Shown one piece after another: positions 34,795 to 46,558 of a stretch of 64,000 nt of DNA. Within the stretch, counting starts at the first letter, position 1. Each line of letters begins with the position of its first letter. Origin of the DNA: Aaosphaeria pasadenensis (Eukaryota > Ascomycota > Dothideomycetes > Pleosporales); assembly GCA_022813625.1 (NCBI GenBank), contig JAKLMB010000005.1, positions 620,001-684,000 of the forward strand, read 5' to 3'. A program made the position numbers and the translations under genes. A model generated the notes under the pieces. The model had not been told where the DNA came from. It did not search any database and worked only from the letters and a program-made list of their open reading frames with translations.

Positions 34795-35792
34795 TCACAT
34801 TCTGATTTGGCCGTTGGCGGTATATCTTTCCATTGTGTTGTATACTGAGGGGTTGGGAACATTGGACCCTTGAGTATGGTCCTGGTATTGTAGATCAACC
34901 CCAAGCTCGCCGCCTATATCATGACCCATCGTGCGTATGATATTTGCGGCATCAATGCATGAGGCTGTGTTGTAATAACTGGCGGGATCCGTAAGGTATG
35001 TTGGCTCACTTGGGAAAACCCATGGATTATTGGAGTTGTGGTCAAAGGAATAACCAAGTTGTGGTTCTGTCTTGATGTGAGGAACCGAAGTCATTTCCAT
35101 AGGATAGTAAGGCGCACCGTTGAAAGGTGGCGGACTATCGTTGTTCGACTCTACAGACAAAGGGCTTTGAGTCTCATGGATAGTATTCGTGGAAGCAGGC
35201 TGAGAGGGAATTGAGATTGGCGTAAGCGTCGTCGAGATCTGCTGGGTCGCTATTGTTGAGTCTGAAGAGATGATAGGTTTTGTCTCCGAGACATGTGGAT
35301 CACTGGTGACGGCGGTCCGCTTGCGCTCAAGAGCCGACATCAGAGTAGTAGCTGCAGAGGCATTCTCGAATGACTTGTCGTGACCTAAAGCGGCGACAAT
35401 CTCGATTTCGGGCACACCTCTCGTACGGAGCATGGCTCGCAGCCTTCGGTTCTCTTCCAAGACCTTTCTTGCAGCACTTTGGATCTCCGTGGAGGCTTCA
35501 ACGCCCATTTGCTCACATTGACGGAGCTTGGCTTCGAGTTCATGTAGATACTCTTTACGGCGTGCACGAGATCGGCCTGAAAGATAAAGGTTATCTCAAG
35601 TCCATAGCAAGGATAGTAGCATGGGCTCGTTGAGATCGTTGCGAAAGCATAGGTGCAGTCAACTTACGTTGATTGTCCCGGATTCGAGCGAGATTTTGGG
35701 CTTTCTGTTTGTCGGGTTAGTCCGGAAGCCATGTTGTTGACGATATGGACATGAAAGAGAGTCTATCATACCGAGGTCTTTGTGTCACTCAT
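34795..35792 (-). CDS. bZIP transcription factor
   Basis: Three exons on the minus strand (35792-35772, 35704-35668, 35576-34795) give 279 residues. The first two exons code only 7 and 12 codons, and splicing them restores a complete basic region: NLARIRDNQRRSRARRKEYLHE, with the invariant N-x7-R. It is followed by a short zipper-like helix (LEAKLRQCEQM ... VLEENRRLRAML). The rest is Ser/Thr/Pro-rich, ending in a segment with paired Asn/Tyr residues typical of activation regions. This type (RDNQRRSRARRKEY) is common among fungal bZIP regulators near accessory genes. Predicted nuclear DNA-binding regulator; target genes cannot be read from the sequence. The basic region is split across introns, so single-exon searches would miss it. 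Confidence 0.88.
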
Positions 35793-36605
35793 GGTTGAAG
35801 TAGGCATGTAGAGGTCAAAGGAAAGAATACAGTAAGGATATTGATACTGGACCGTCTTGATAGGTCGCTGTTCAGCTGCATGCTGTAGGATATGCGTAAA
35901 ATGGAGAGATGCGGTCCATCTTAAGAGAAGTACAGAGAGACACGAGACATGGGCGCCACCAATAAGGTGTGATGCTATCCTCCTCCTGGACGTAAATTCT
36001 TAGCCAGCCCGTGCGTAGCGTAGAGCATGCTGGCAAAGGTGGGTGGATGGAGCATACCTAGATGCTTGGGCAATGAATGAGGGAAGGATGGTGGAGGGGG
36101 GTCGTGGATGTGGATGTGGACGGTCGATGGGGTTCGTGCAGGGAGTGGGCAATTCACTCTAATCGTTAGCGAGGTCGGTTTTATTTCATCCCAAAGCGGA
36201 TATGACTGTGTAACGTTACACCCACATCCGGGGTAGCGTGGGTTTCTATTCCAGGCCGAGGCTCAGCTCTTCAGCCCTACGGGCGGACTTTTAGCTTCGC
36301 TGAAACCTTCAACGCGCGGCGGAGTTGTTCGAAGCAAGGCCAAAACACCTCGTCGCGCGAGAGCATAATCCTATTCTTACTGCGCCATCATGAGGGTACT
36401 TCTTCTCTAAGACTGCTTTGACATCTTCACATTACAATCTCGTCTGGTCCTCGTCTCCTCGCTCCACCACAATCCACTCCTATCCACTGCATAAAGCACT
36501 CACAGCTCAGAGCTGCTTAATCATTGCTGCCCCCTGACAACACCGATTCCGCGAGCCACGCGACGCCAATCCTACCGTATACGATCAGAACCACTTTTAT
36601 CCGAG
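35793..36605. promoter_or_regulatory. Divergent intergenic region, bZIP and FAR-17a-like genes
   Basis: 813 nt containing the promoters and leaders of both flanking genes. A TGTAACGTTACA palindrome occurs at about 36209-36220, a plausible bZIP-type or other factor site. No other element was recognised. Confidence 0.4.
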
Positions 36606-37546
36606 ATGCCTTGTTGGAAGCGTTCCTCTACTCCACGGGAGAGTCCCTTCGATGTCGTCGTCCGGTTCGAGACCTCCTGGTTGTTTGGGCCTGCCGTACT
36701 GCTTGCGGTTCGAGCTTTGCTATCCCTCTATGCGTTCGCAACAATATTCTTCATATGGGGCTGGAATGGTACTCATGGACATGCCGGAGAGATTGCACGT
36801 TCGTTCTCCTACTTTACCTGGTTGACGTATTGGGGACTGGCTTTCTATAATCTCGTCAGCGCGATACATACATTCAGCTACTGGCGCACCGGAACGCCAT
36901 TGCTTGCACGGTGGCCGCGATTTTTGCAGATCGCTCATAGCATGTTCTACACCACGATCGTAGTGTTTCCCTGGATCGTCACGAGTAAGTACAGTGTACC
37001 AAATATTGTTGCTGTTCGAGAGCTTCTTTGTTCACTCGATCAACGGCGAAAAAACGAGAAAACGAACACCACTAACAGCGAACAGTCGTCTACTGGGCAC
37101 TTCTCTACGAGGATGGGATTTTTACGTCTACATTCCAAACATGGACCAACACTTCACAACATGCCATGAACTCCGCTTATGCGCTATTTGAAATAGTATT
37201 TCCCCGAACCGCACCTCTCCCATGGATCGATCTAATTCCGGTCATCATCATTCTGGCTTGCTATTTGGGTCTCGCATACGTCACCGAGGCAACTCAAGGA
37301 TTCTACGTCTATGGGTTCCTGAACCTGAAGAAGAATTCAGCTGGATCTGTTGCCGGCTACATCGTTGGCATTCTCGTCGCAGCCGTCATTGTCTTCCTGA
37401 TTGTCCGCTACTTGATCGTGCTACGCGTTTGGGTTACAGAGAAGAAGTTGGGAAAACTTGGAAAGTTTTCAACACGGGGACAGCCACAGTACGGAGCTGT
37501 TGACGGCGGCAAGCATGTCCCGATGCATAGCATAGTATCCAAATAG
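36606..37546 (+). CDS. FAR-17a/AIG1-like integral membrane protein
   Basis: Two exons (36606-36984 and 37086-37546), intron 101 nt, phase 1, giving 279 residues. Six or so hydrophobic segments are visible: LFGPAVLLAVRALLSLYAFATIFF, the YFTWLTYWGLAFYNLV segment, FYTTIVVFPWIV, the segment around IVYWALLYEDG, IDLIPVIIILACYLGLAYV and AGYIVGILVAAVIVFLIVRYLI. The TWLTYWG, WTNTSQHAMN and APLPWIDL elements match the FAR-17a/AIG1-like family (PF04750), which in animals includes hydrolases of fatty-acid esters of hydroxy fatty acids. In fungi the role is poorly known. The Thr and His of animal AIG1 (catalytic residues) may correspond to the TWT and HA positions near the intron junction, but that alignment is a guess. 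Probably in the plasma membrane or ER. Confidence 0.82.
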
Positions 37547-40500
37547 TGATACTATGCTCAGACGACTTTCGTAATGTGTAATACGTAAATCTATCAATCG
37601 TAGTGTAGGAAGCGTAGAATTATTTATTCCGATCGTTTCTATTCTTACTATTTTACGAACCATCTCCCGCTGTGTTAGTCAGCGTTACAATAAGGGCATA
37701 TTTCCGGATGTGCTCATTAGGAAGTCCCTCGGAGTACACACTTTGATCGCCGCCACTTGAATTTGCTTTTTCCTGCGGGCGTCGTCTCGACCTGCTTGGG
37801 GCCATACCAGGTTGTGTGTACATGGGCCCGAGCCGCACTGCCTGTATGGCTCCTGACTAAGTATTCGGTTGGACTAGGGGTTTTGTATGTGTAATTATGT
37901 TTGCTTTTGCTCCGGTAGCCTGTATTGCAACATAACAGCCGGTGTTGACGAAACCCCGTTTGGCTTGGATACCTGGCCAAGCGACAGGCCGTCGTCACGT
38001 CATTTTTTCTCAAAATCCTCAAACTCGTTGGCGAAAATGGCGGGCGGAATCAAATTGCCTTTGTCCAGCAGCCAGCTATTATTATCGTTTTAAGATGGTG
38101 GCTACAGCATAGATCTCTCTTCATCCCGCGTTGACGTTTAGGGGTGCAAATCGAAACCCCCAATCCCTTCGATGGCATTATGATGGTATGGCTGACTTGT
38201 GTCGTCTGAGTCGAGTTGCGTGCTTGTTTGGCGCCAGACAATTGGGTCTCGTTAACAGAGTTGGGGATCATGCTCAGGGAGAGAGGCGTCGAGACAGTGC
38301 GCCTCAAGGAGGCTCCAGTGCCAAAAGCATCCTGGCGAAGATCCGAGAGATTCTTCAGGACAGCCTGAGGTCTTTGAGAGAGAGAGAGAGCATACGAGTA
38401 GCTTGTGTCGTATGGTCGCATGGTCATGGCTAGGGATGCCATGCCTACGAGTTGAATCCAGGGCATTTGAAGCCTTCGTATCCAATCGAACCGCACACGT
38501 GTGAATTACACGAGCGCCAAGTATCAACGCATGTTCACGGCTACGAGAGCCCAGTACAAACATACTTGAAATACTGTTTGGATATGGACTGCTCCAGCTT
38601 GTTTTCATTACGACTGGATATATAAACATACATTACAACCAGGGCGGTCATCTAAAACCCGCTTTCTACTTTCTGCAATGGGCCTCCGGCTGACGTCTGC
38701 TCTTAAGCAGTGTGAAGTAAGTTAGTTGCCCTGGAATTGAACATTCGGCATGCGACCTGTCCAACTTCCCTCCCGCCCACCATTGGCCAAGTCCTCGGAC
38801 TTCAGAAAGAGATTTAGACAATGCCGCATCTACTCTTGGTCCAAGCCTGTGCTTAAGCCCTTGCCCATTGCCGACTAAAGAAGCATGGTTTTCATGCACA
38901 TTCATCTCCAAACAATTCCTTACAACCGCCGTAGTCGGGCTCTACAGGGCCGTGCCGCATCATCCTCTACAAATGTATATCCAACTGGTCATAATCCCAC
39001 GCTATCCTTCCACACGTGTGAATTCTACGCTCTCTGAGTGGCACCGTTCCGCCGATAGACCTCGCTCCCGCCAACTTACTCCACAGATCCACCATTCCCG
39101 AAGACGACCTCAAAGAGTGGGATGTTGGACGCTATGACTGTTGGCCTTGACCAGTACAGGCATAGCTTGTTGGGAACTTCCATCCTCATTGTAAACTTAC
39201 CTGCTTGCGGGAAAGGCACAATTCCGCTGTCCGTACAGTTTGGAATTGTATGCGCCCCTCACGAGATCACAGTGTGATACCTGCAATGTCGAACAATATC
39301 GCACGCAGCGGAATTGATGCTCGACGCTTTTCAACATCTCGATTGCTCCAAATTTCGTGTCCACCCTTCCGCACTTAAGCATTGCGGTTGATGCCTAAGC
39401 AAGGTGTCCGCAGATACGATCCCTGGGAACAGCAGATTGTCTAACACCACTTCTGTTCTTGGTATGCAGGCGCAATCAATTAATCCTCACGAGAGGCCTC
39501 CTTATACAGTGGTCTTGTCTCAGATATCTTCTCAAACTGAACACGTTCTCTCCCCATAGTTCAACCTCGTGATGCCGTTGTGTCAATAGACTCATTGAAT
39601 CAATGGTTCTTGGCGGTGCATTGAATACGTACCGTGTGGTTGCATCAGGGTTGTTCCATCCATGTCTTTCTACTCTGCGACCTCCTCAGATAAGTCGCAT
39701 TCGATGTCCGAAGAAACGTGGTGGCTCCCAAAACACATCCATACCGTCAACCCAGTCGAGCAAGGGAAAGCACTCTCGCAAGCCCAAAGAGACATGGTCA
39801 GTCCCAGCGCATACTTTATCGAGATCCGTGCCAGTCTGCACTCACGCACGGGGATCAAGAAGACTCCTTGAGTGCGCTTTTTTCTTCTATCCAGTTTCCT
39901 TCTTCAGTAAAGGTTAGCGACTGGCTAGGGGGTCATCGCTATCGCATCATGGGAAGCCCAACGAAGAAATGGAAAAGGCCATGTACATGCATGCGCCGGT
40001 AAACTTTCCATGTTCTTTGCAGACATCGATGGCTTCCATAGTTACGTAGTTGTGGCGATCTCCCATTCAGCCTCATGCGATTCCCACTCCTGAGCTGATC
40101 CTTTCTATCCGTAACGACGACCTCGTATTCCTGTATCCATCCCCCCTGCAAGGTACAAACACGTTCACCGATCGCAAATACGATGGCCTGCTACCAGATT
40201 GATCTGCGCAGAGAAATCCGGGGCCAAGGCATGCGCTGATAGAGGAAAAAGCAATAATCGACACGCCTTGTGCTCTCAAACGATGACTCGTTTGATGTTG
40301 GTTCTTTGTAGGGCTCGGAGCTTTATTGCGCTGCGTCGCCACCAACACCGATATTAGCAATCGGATTTGGTTCCGATCAAACGTTCGGAAGTATTTCGTT
40401 AATCTGGCAATGGGTCATTGTGCATCGCCCCTATGGAATTTTGACTACATCATAGTCAGAGTGAACATATGTTGCTTGGAATGGGGGCAATATCGTCCCT

Positions 40501-40931
40501 CAGAAGGTTACAGATAATTACTTGTCAGTGTAATCCTTTGATATCTCGTACATCGTTGTGTACTTGCAGATGTTGCTTAATGGGTTTTGTGCAGCTTTCC
40601 ATTACGAATGAACAATGACTCTTGTATTTCCAAAGTGGTGTCTCGTTCTCGTCGATTAAACAATGATTGTTATTATATTTAATCAATGGAAATGCTAGTA
40701 GAAATAACTGTAAACTTCGTATTCCCTACAGAGTACCCTACAACGTCACTAACTTAGTCTCGGCTGCGAATTCTATCGATACGACGAATAAACTAAACCG
40801 TAAGCTAAGCCGAGGCATCTCTTGCCAGCAACTTCATGACTACACCCATGGAACCATAGAACCATAGAAGTGCTAACAGAGACCAGATACCAATAGAATT
40901 CCGTACGAGAAGAACAAACTCAATCTTAGCC
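37547..40931. other. Gene-poor region (3.4 kb)
   Basis: No supported gene. A GA microsatellite lies at 38376-38390. A 69-codon open frame at 39662-39871 (MSFYSATSSDKSHSMSEETW) has plausible composition but no recognisable domain or supporting exon, so it is not called. Confidence 0.45.
38376..38390. repeat. GA microsatellite
   Basis: An uninterrupted GA dinucleotide run of about 15 nt in intergenic sequence. Confidence 0.85.
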
Positions 40932-42660
40932 ATGATAGAAACCATCTACTACGTGCGCCATGCGGTAAGCATCTGTTGTGCCAAAGACCCCACCTTGTTC
41001 CCAAGTTCATTCCTCCCTCGGCCCACATACAAACATCACCTTCAATGCTACATAATCCCTCATATTGATGTAATAATTACTGACTCATGAGCAGTACCGA
41101 TCTGGATTCAATGTCGACCATGAGACTGGCACATATACTCCCAATAGCTTCATCAAGCACCCAACAGGCATCGGAAGCGACCCCCCTCTCACGTCCCATG
41201 GCGTAGACCAGTCACATGAACTCGCAAAGTATCTCCTGGAGGAGATCCAGCCACCGATCGACGTCGTGTATTCCAGTCCAATGTATCGATGCCTCCAGAC
41301 GCTGAAGCCAACTACCGACAAACTCTTCCAAGAGCCGAATGGCAGGTTGAAGGGAGGCAAGATCCGCATCGAACACGGCGTAGGGTAAGCACCAATATGA
41401 ATTAACCATTCCAAGATGTCGTCTGCATATACACTAATACATCACGCAGTGAATTCTACGGCCGCGCTGGTTGGACACATCCGTCCCCACCAAGCATCCA
41501 GGAGCTCAACAAACACTTCGACAACATCGACCAAGACTACGTGACGGCCGTCAAGATCAACCCTAACGGTGAATTCATCAATGAGCTTCACGAGCGCGTC
41601 AAGAAGGCCCTCCACAAGATCGTCTCCGCACTCGACGCCGACCCAGCTGGCCCCAAAACCCTCCTGATCTGCTCCCACGCGGGCACCATGATCGCCGCGG
41701 GGCGCGCGCTGACTGGCCTGATGCCAGATGATCCAGACACCGAGGATTTCTTCTGCTACACGGCGGGCGTGTCGAGGTTTGAGCGGAAGAGTAAGGAGTC
41801 GAAAGAGGTGATTGGGCAGTGGGATTGCGTGCTTAACTCCGAGACGAAGTTCCTCAAGAATGGGGCTGAACGAGGATGGTAAGTTGGTATTTCCCTTTGT
41901 GATTTGATTCTGCGCTTTTTCTTCTTTGTTTCCTTTTTCCTTTCCTTTGCCTTTCCCTTCCTAGTTTCTCAGCTTTCCTTTCACGTTTCCTTTCCATCTC
42001 TCATGTTGTTTTCTTTATTGCTGTCAAAATCACTTCATTTTCTTACTTTTTCCGTTTTGTTTTTTCACATAGGCAACTCCCTTGTCACAGGAAGGACTGG
42101 AAGATCTCCGAGCCTACACCGACAGGATGGTCATTCGAAGCCCCTAAGCCAGTCTACGAGCCAAATAAAAGGATGGACTACGAAGACGCCGAAGGATACT
42201 CTAATCCGAATAACACAGATACGACATGAGCGACCCCTGGGTCACGATTTCTTTCTCATTTCAAGTCAATCATTTTCAGTCAACCTTTTTCCAGTCAATC
42301 TTTTTCAGTCAACCCTTTCCAGTCGCTCTTTCTCAGTCAATTTTCTCCCATCGACTTTTTCCGCCAGTCACTCTGTTTCAGTCAACCATTTCCCAGTCAA
42401 TCATTTCCAACCATTTCCCCCTTTCGCCTTCCAATCACGATTTCAACCCCTCTGATTCCTTTCCCAAAGCCAACACTAAATCGATACCCTTTATCCCCCA
42501 AACCCAACACGGCCCCCGACCCAACAAACAAAAGGATACACACTAACTGACCCCTCCCTTCAACAGGAAGTTCAACGGCGAAGAAAGCTTCGTCGCCTTC
42601 CCAGAGCCCGAATCCACCAACTCCAACGACGCCGACAAGTCTAGCTCTCCGAAACTGTGA
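40932..42660 (+). CDS. Histidine-phosphatase-fold protein resembling TFIIIC tau55 (Tfc7)
   Basis: Exons 40932-40964 (only 11 codons), 41095-41384, 41450-41878 and 42567-42660 give 281 residues. The start is METIYYVRHA-like (MIETIYYVRHA), carrying the RH phosphohistidine motif, followed by YRSGFN. DPPLTSHGVDQSHELAKYL, VVYSSPMYRCLQTLKP, GVGEFYGRAGWTHP and LLICSHAGTMIAAGRAL complete the fold, with the second catalytic His in SHAG. The YRS, PLTxHGxxQAxEL and SPxYRCLxT pattern fits the phosphatase domain of the tau55 subunit of RNA polymerase III factor TFIIIC better than metabolic mutases. The C-terminal WKFNGEESF lies on the distant last exon. An alternative last exon at 42091-42229 begins in the same phase and would give 296 residues. 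Which is used cannot be decided here. Confidence 0.8.
42257..42410 (+). repeat. 14-15-nt minisatellite of pyrimidine-CAGTCAA units inside an intron
   Basis: About ten imperfect copies of a 14-15-nt unit (consensus TTTTTCCAGTCAAC) run tandemly. AGTC cores start at about 42264, 42278, 42293, 42307, 42321, 42335, 42366, 42380 and 42395. Each copy looks like a polypyrimidine tract plus AG, that is, like a 3' splice site. The array lies in the 688-nt last intron of the tau55-like gene, after the alternative last exon. Confidence 0.85.
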
Positions 42661-43240
42661 AAGTTCGCTCCGTTGTTCTAGGGGAGTATGACTATGTTTG
42701 CATCGCCGGTGTGTTGCGTAGAGATAGATGGTCTGGTTGATAGATAGCACTTTTCTACATTTTACGAGTGAGCATTGTTATACATACATACTTACATGTC
42801 CAATATAAATGCCTTACACCTCCCGCAACCCTTCCTTCTCATACTTACACTCAGACAGATATCCCAGAACATGACCACCGTCCTAGACGGCGAAGCCAGA
42901 CTTTCTCAGTGAGACTTGGTTTAGGTAAGACATCGCGTGATCTGTGCCGACGTGACCGTTCCATCGAACGCCCGAGATACTTAGCTCGAGTGTCGGGAAC
43001 GCCACAGGCGGGTGGCATGGACCCAGATCTGGGGTCGCGGGAGGATAGGCGGGCTGGGGTGGGGGGAAAGAGAAGAGATGGTGGGATCTTTGGGGCTTGA
43101 CTTTGAATATATGGATCATCGAGGGCAAGAGTGGGATTATGTCTAATTCATTGGATATCATTACACCCTCTTTCTCTTTTCTCTACGTCAAAGTACGACA
43201 TCGGAATCCTATTTCCGGACTTTGAGCTTTCCTCTTCCAT
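42661..43240. other. Convergent intergenic region
   Basis: 580 nt between the tau55-like stop and the stop of the methyltransferase gene. No exon recognised; both 3' UTRs should lie here. Confidence 0.5.
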
Positions 43241-44721
43241 CTACAAGGGCACATCCTCCATCATCTGCACCGCACCCTCCCGTCCTATAGTGATAATCAC
43301 ATCACCCAGAGTTTTCGTCGAGAACCCAGCTTCGGAGTACCTGAAGTAATAGTCCCATTTCCGCTTGAACACCTCGGCGCTCTCATCATCCATGCTGTCT
43401 CCCTTCTTGCCCATCTCGGATATCAATTGCTTCTTAATCCGCGAATCCCAGTTCTCTAGGAACGCGTCTCTCCAGAGACGTAGAGCTTTGGCGTAGTGCG
43501 GTCCGATGTTCTCAATGTTGTCGACTACCAGGCTTCCGCCTGATGCGTTGGTGATAGAATTGACAAGTTGCGTGACGGTTGGTAGGTGGCCACCGGGGAA
43601 GATGTATCGGCGGATGAAGTCGTCTGAGTTTGCGTATGCGTCGTATCTTGCTTCGGGCATGGTAATGCACTGGAAGCAAGCCACGCCTCCATCTTTCTTC
43701 AGGAGCTTGTTGATGCATCGGAAATACGTTTCTAGGTACACTTTGCCCACGGCTTCTAACATCTCGATCGAAACAATCTTGTCGTACGGTCCTGGCGCGG
43801 TGGTTTCCAGGTTTCTGTAGTCGCAGAGCAAGACGGTTATGCGGTCGCTCAGGCCGGCGGCATGTATCCTCTCCTCCGCGAGCTCTTTCTGTTCAATGCT
43901 GAGTGTGACGGATGTGACACGGCAGCCAGTCCGTTGTACTGCTTGAATTGCGAATGAACCCCAACCTGTGCCGATTTCCAGGACATGGTCGGTCGACTTT
44001 ATGTGTGTATTGTCGATAAACCTTTGCAACTTTCGCACCTGAGCATCTTGCAATGTTTCGGTGGCAGACTCGCTGTGCGATTTCGGTAGCCAGACCGGGC
44101 ATGAATAGGTCATGTCGGGGGAGAGGAATGCGGCGAACATCTCATTAGAGATGTCGTAGTGAGCAGATATGTTCAGACGGGCGTTCTTGAGATTGTTACT
44201 CCCCCGAACCAAACCCGCGAGACCATTGGTAACCGTGGAGGTGATGGTCGACCCGTTCGAGAGGTACTGACGATTCAAAATAAAGAGCTATATGGGTTAG
44301 TTCAATCCACATAAACCAATTGCTGGAGAACAAGTACCTCAAAGAATTTAGTGAGATCTGAGGAGGTCACTTCTCCCAGCATGTAGCTTTCTGCGAAACC
44401 CTGAGATCCTAATTAGCTGAACAGACCGCAATCCCATGGACCAATTGGGCGCACCATGTCTGCAAACAGCGCAAGCCGGACCCAAAACTTCTCATCATGT
44501 ACATTCAGTGCGACAGATGGCAGCCCCTCTGTTTCCACGCCGAATACGTGGGGCGCTTTGCTTGTCTTGGTTTCGTACAAGGCCAATCGTCCTAGCTGGA
44601 TCTGTTTAAGCTGCGAGAGGGTGCCATTTCTGCAGAGTGTGACCAAGGGGTCCCAAGCCTGGGATGTGACTGTGTTCAGTATTGAGGAAGCTGCCCCATA
44701 GAAAGGACTTGTGATAGCCAT
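43241..44721 (-). CDS. Cyclopropane-fatty-acid-synthase-like SAM methyltransferase
   Basis: Three exons on the minus strand (44721-44455, 44400-44338, 44287-43241), all phase 0, give 458 residues. The joins produce the family-typical run FADMGFAESYMLGEV then LFILNRQYLSNG. I used the ATG at 44721 (MAITSPFYGAAS); the frame extends 32 codons upstream. The catalytic part shows HYDISNEMF, FLSPDMTYSC, the SAM loop VLEIGTGWGSFA, IVSIEMLEAVG and FIRRYIFPGGHLPT, all hallmarks of CFA synthases, which transfer a methylene from SAM to a phospholipid double bond (or methylate it). No N-terminal membrane segment is obvious. It lies 1.8 kb from the oxidative cluster, and no TCGG-N6/7-CCGA site was seen upstream, so membership of the cluster is uncertain. 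Confidence 0.9.
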
Positions 44722-46558
44722 GGCCGAGTAGTGATTAGTCGTAAACGGACAATTGGACTTGTGTGCGTGTAATTGAGCGGTTAATGTGCAGTTTCGCAAA
44801 GATGGAGACTTCCTCAAGGTTACAAGGCGTTATCCAGCGCGCCTGATCTAGCCTCGATTGCCCAGGAATGTATACGGATGAAAGTTGAAGACGAATACAA
44901 GAAGACTGCCCCGCGCAGCTCCGCGACGCAGAAGCATCTTAAGGAAAACAGGTACCAGCATTTTCGCATCCAGTCGGAAGGATGAAAGCCGGTGGAGCAA
45001 TGCGCCGGGCTCGTGAGATGCGTGTGGAATTTGTTTGAAGTGCAGTATCGCGAGGGTACTTTGCTACTTCGGGCAATCGATGACGTTGACGAAGTCGCGC
45101 TTTCGGTGCGACCGTTGCGCTTAACCCAATCCAAGGATGTTTTAACGTAGAAGCCACTGTATCAGAAATGAAGCTCTTGACAAGTGCTTGTTTCCAAAGA
45201 CCAGCAAACTTCGAGAGAAGCAGCGGTTCTGGTCTTTCAGGTAGGTAGAGCTGATCTTCTGTCGAAAAAGCATCGTTGCCCATGAAGACCCTGAGCTGCA
45301 GGTGTAACAGCAACCGCGACAACAGCAACAAGGGTCCCGCTGCCCCCAAAAGCTCCCTTAATGAGGGGCATTATTGATTAGTTATAGACTTATAGCTAAT
45401 ATGACCTTCCGTGCTATCGAGCTTCTGCAGGGCCTAGTCGGTGAGTAGACTCGTGCATTTTTGGTGCAAGGCACCTCGTGCATTTCGGTAACATTTCGGC
45501 GTCGACGCTTCCGTGGCATTTGTGGCTTTATCTGAGTGCCCTTGATCCAAAGCTATTTTGAAGTCAGGCCCTCTGCCTCGCCGAACAGCCTAATGACGAA
45601 CGGCGACTTTATATGGCGTGCCCAAAAAAACCAATAACGATCAACCATCATGATAGCTACTCTTGCGACCATCCCACGCGTGGGTTGCAGCTTGTCATGG
45701 TAGAAAGTTCAATTAAGTGGCTCTCGAGAATGACCCCTCGCTTTGCAGATTCAGGCGAGCGTAATCCGCGTCAATTGTAAAAAAGCCTAGGCCGGATCTG
45801 TTCGGGAGCTGAAAGATAACATCGCTGAAAGCTTATTGTTGCCCTGACTCGTAACAAGTTTGAAGGCCGATCGGAGTGGAGGTTGAACAAAGTTACCATC
45901 GTGATAGCTTTCTGCTAAGGTTGCGCTCTCACGTAGTGGACAACTGCAATCTTACCCAGACAAGAAGGAATTAGCACGCTTCTAAACGCGTCTACTGTTA
46001 ATAGTTCTATTTACTAAGGAACACATTAACAAACCCACTCAATAGACTCCTCAGAACCACCACCTTTATCAGATCTTCTCCATACCCAAATCGCAACCAC
46101 CGTACGTCATATACACTCACATACATAGGTTGAAGGTCAAGAATTCAGATACCACAAAACGATTGGCGGCACAGGCAGTATCAAGAAGGCGCAAAGTGTG
46201 AAGATCTAATGCGGTACTTCCCGTACGAGTAGTATCATTGTGCCTCACGGCCTGGGTTTGGTGCCTTGTCGCACTGCGCTTGTACCTTTCGCAAGGTTCT
46301 TACCAGCCATACTACGACTTGAAAATGCCGAAAGTTGACATTGTTGCATTCATGTTTGAAGACTTCCCCCAATAGCTACCACTGCATTACATACAAGGTT
46401 GCGGGATCAACGATGAAATCTTGGCACTCGATGTTCCAATTCTCTCCATCGAGGACGCGAGAACCGGAAAGCAATCATTGAAACCAGCAGTAATCAAAGG
46501 TCCTTTGATGTGTATCATGTCTTTAATTGTCTTAGACTATTCTATCACTGGTATAAAC
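44722..46558. other. Intergenic between methyltransferase and BVMO 1
   Basis: 1.8 kb without a supported gene. Two overlapping minus-strand frames (45349-44939 and 45134-44820) have hydrophobic, partly protein-like segments, but I could not join them with credible splice sites or recognise a family. They may be remnants or chance. Confidence 0.4.

Noticed and set aside
39662..39871. 69-codon plus-strand frame with plausible composition
   Set aside because: No domain, no upstream or downstream exon, and a competing frame overlaps it.
44820..45349. Two overlapping minus-strand frames with protein-like segments
   Set aside because: No credible splice sites join them and no family is recognised; could be a remnant, but unsupported.
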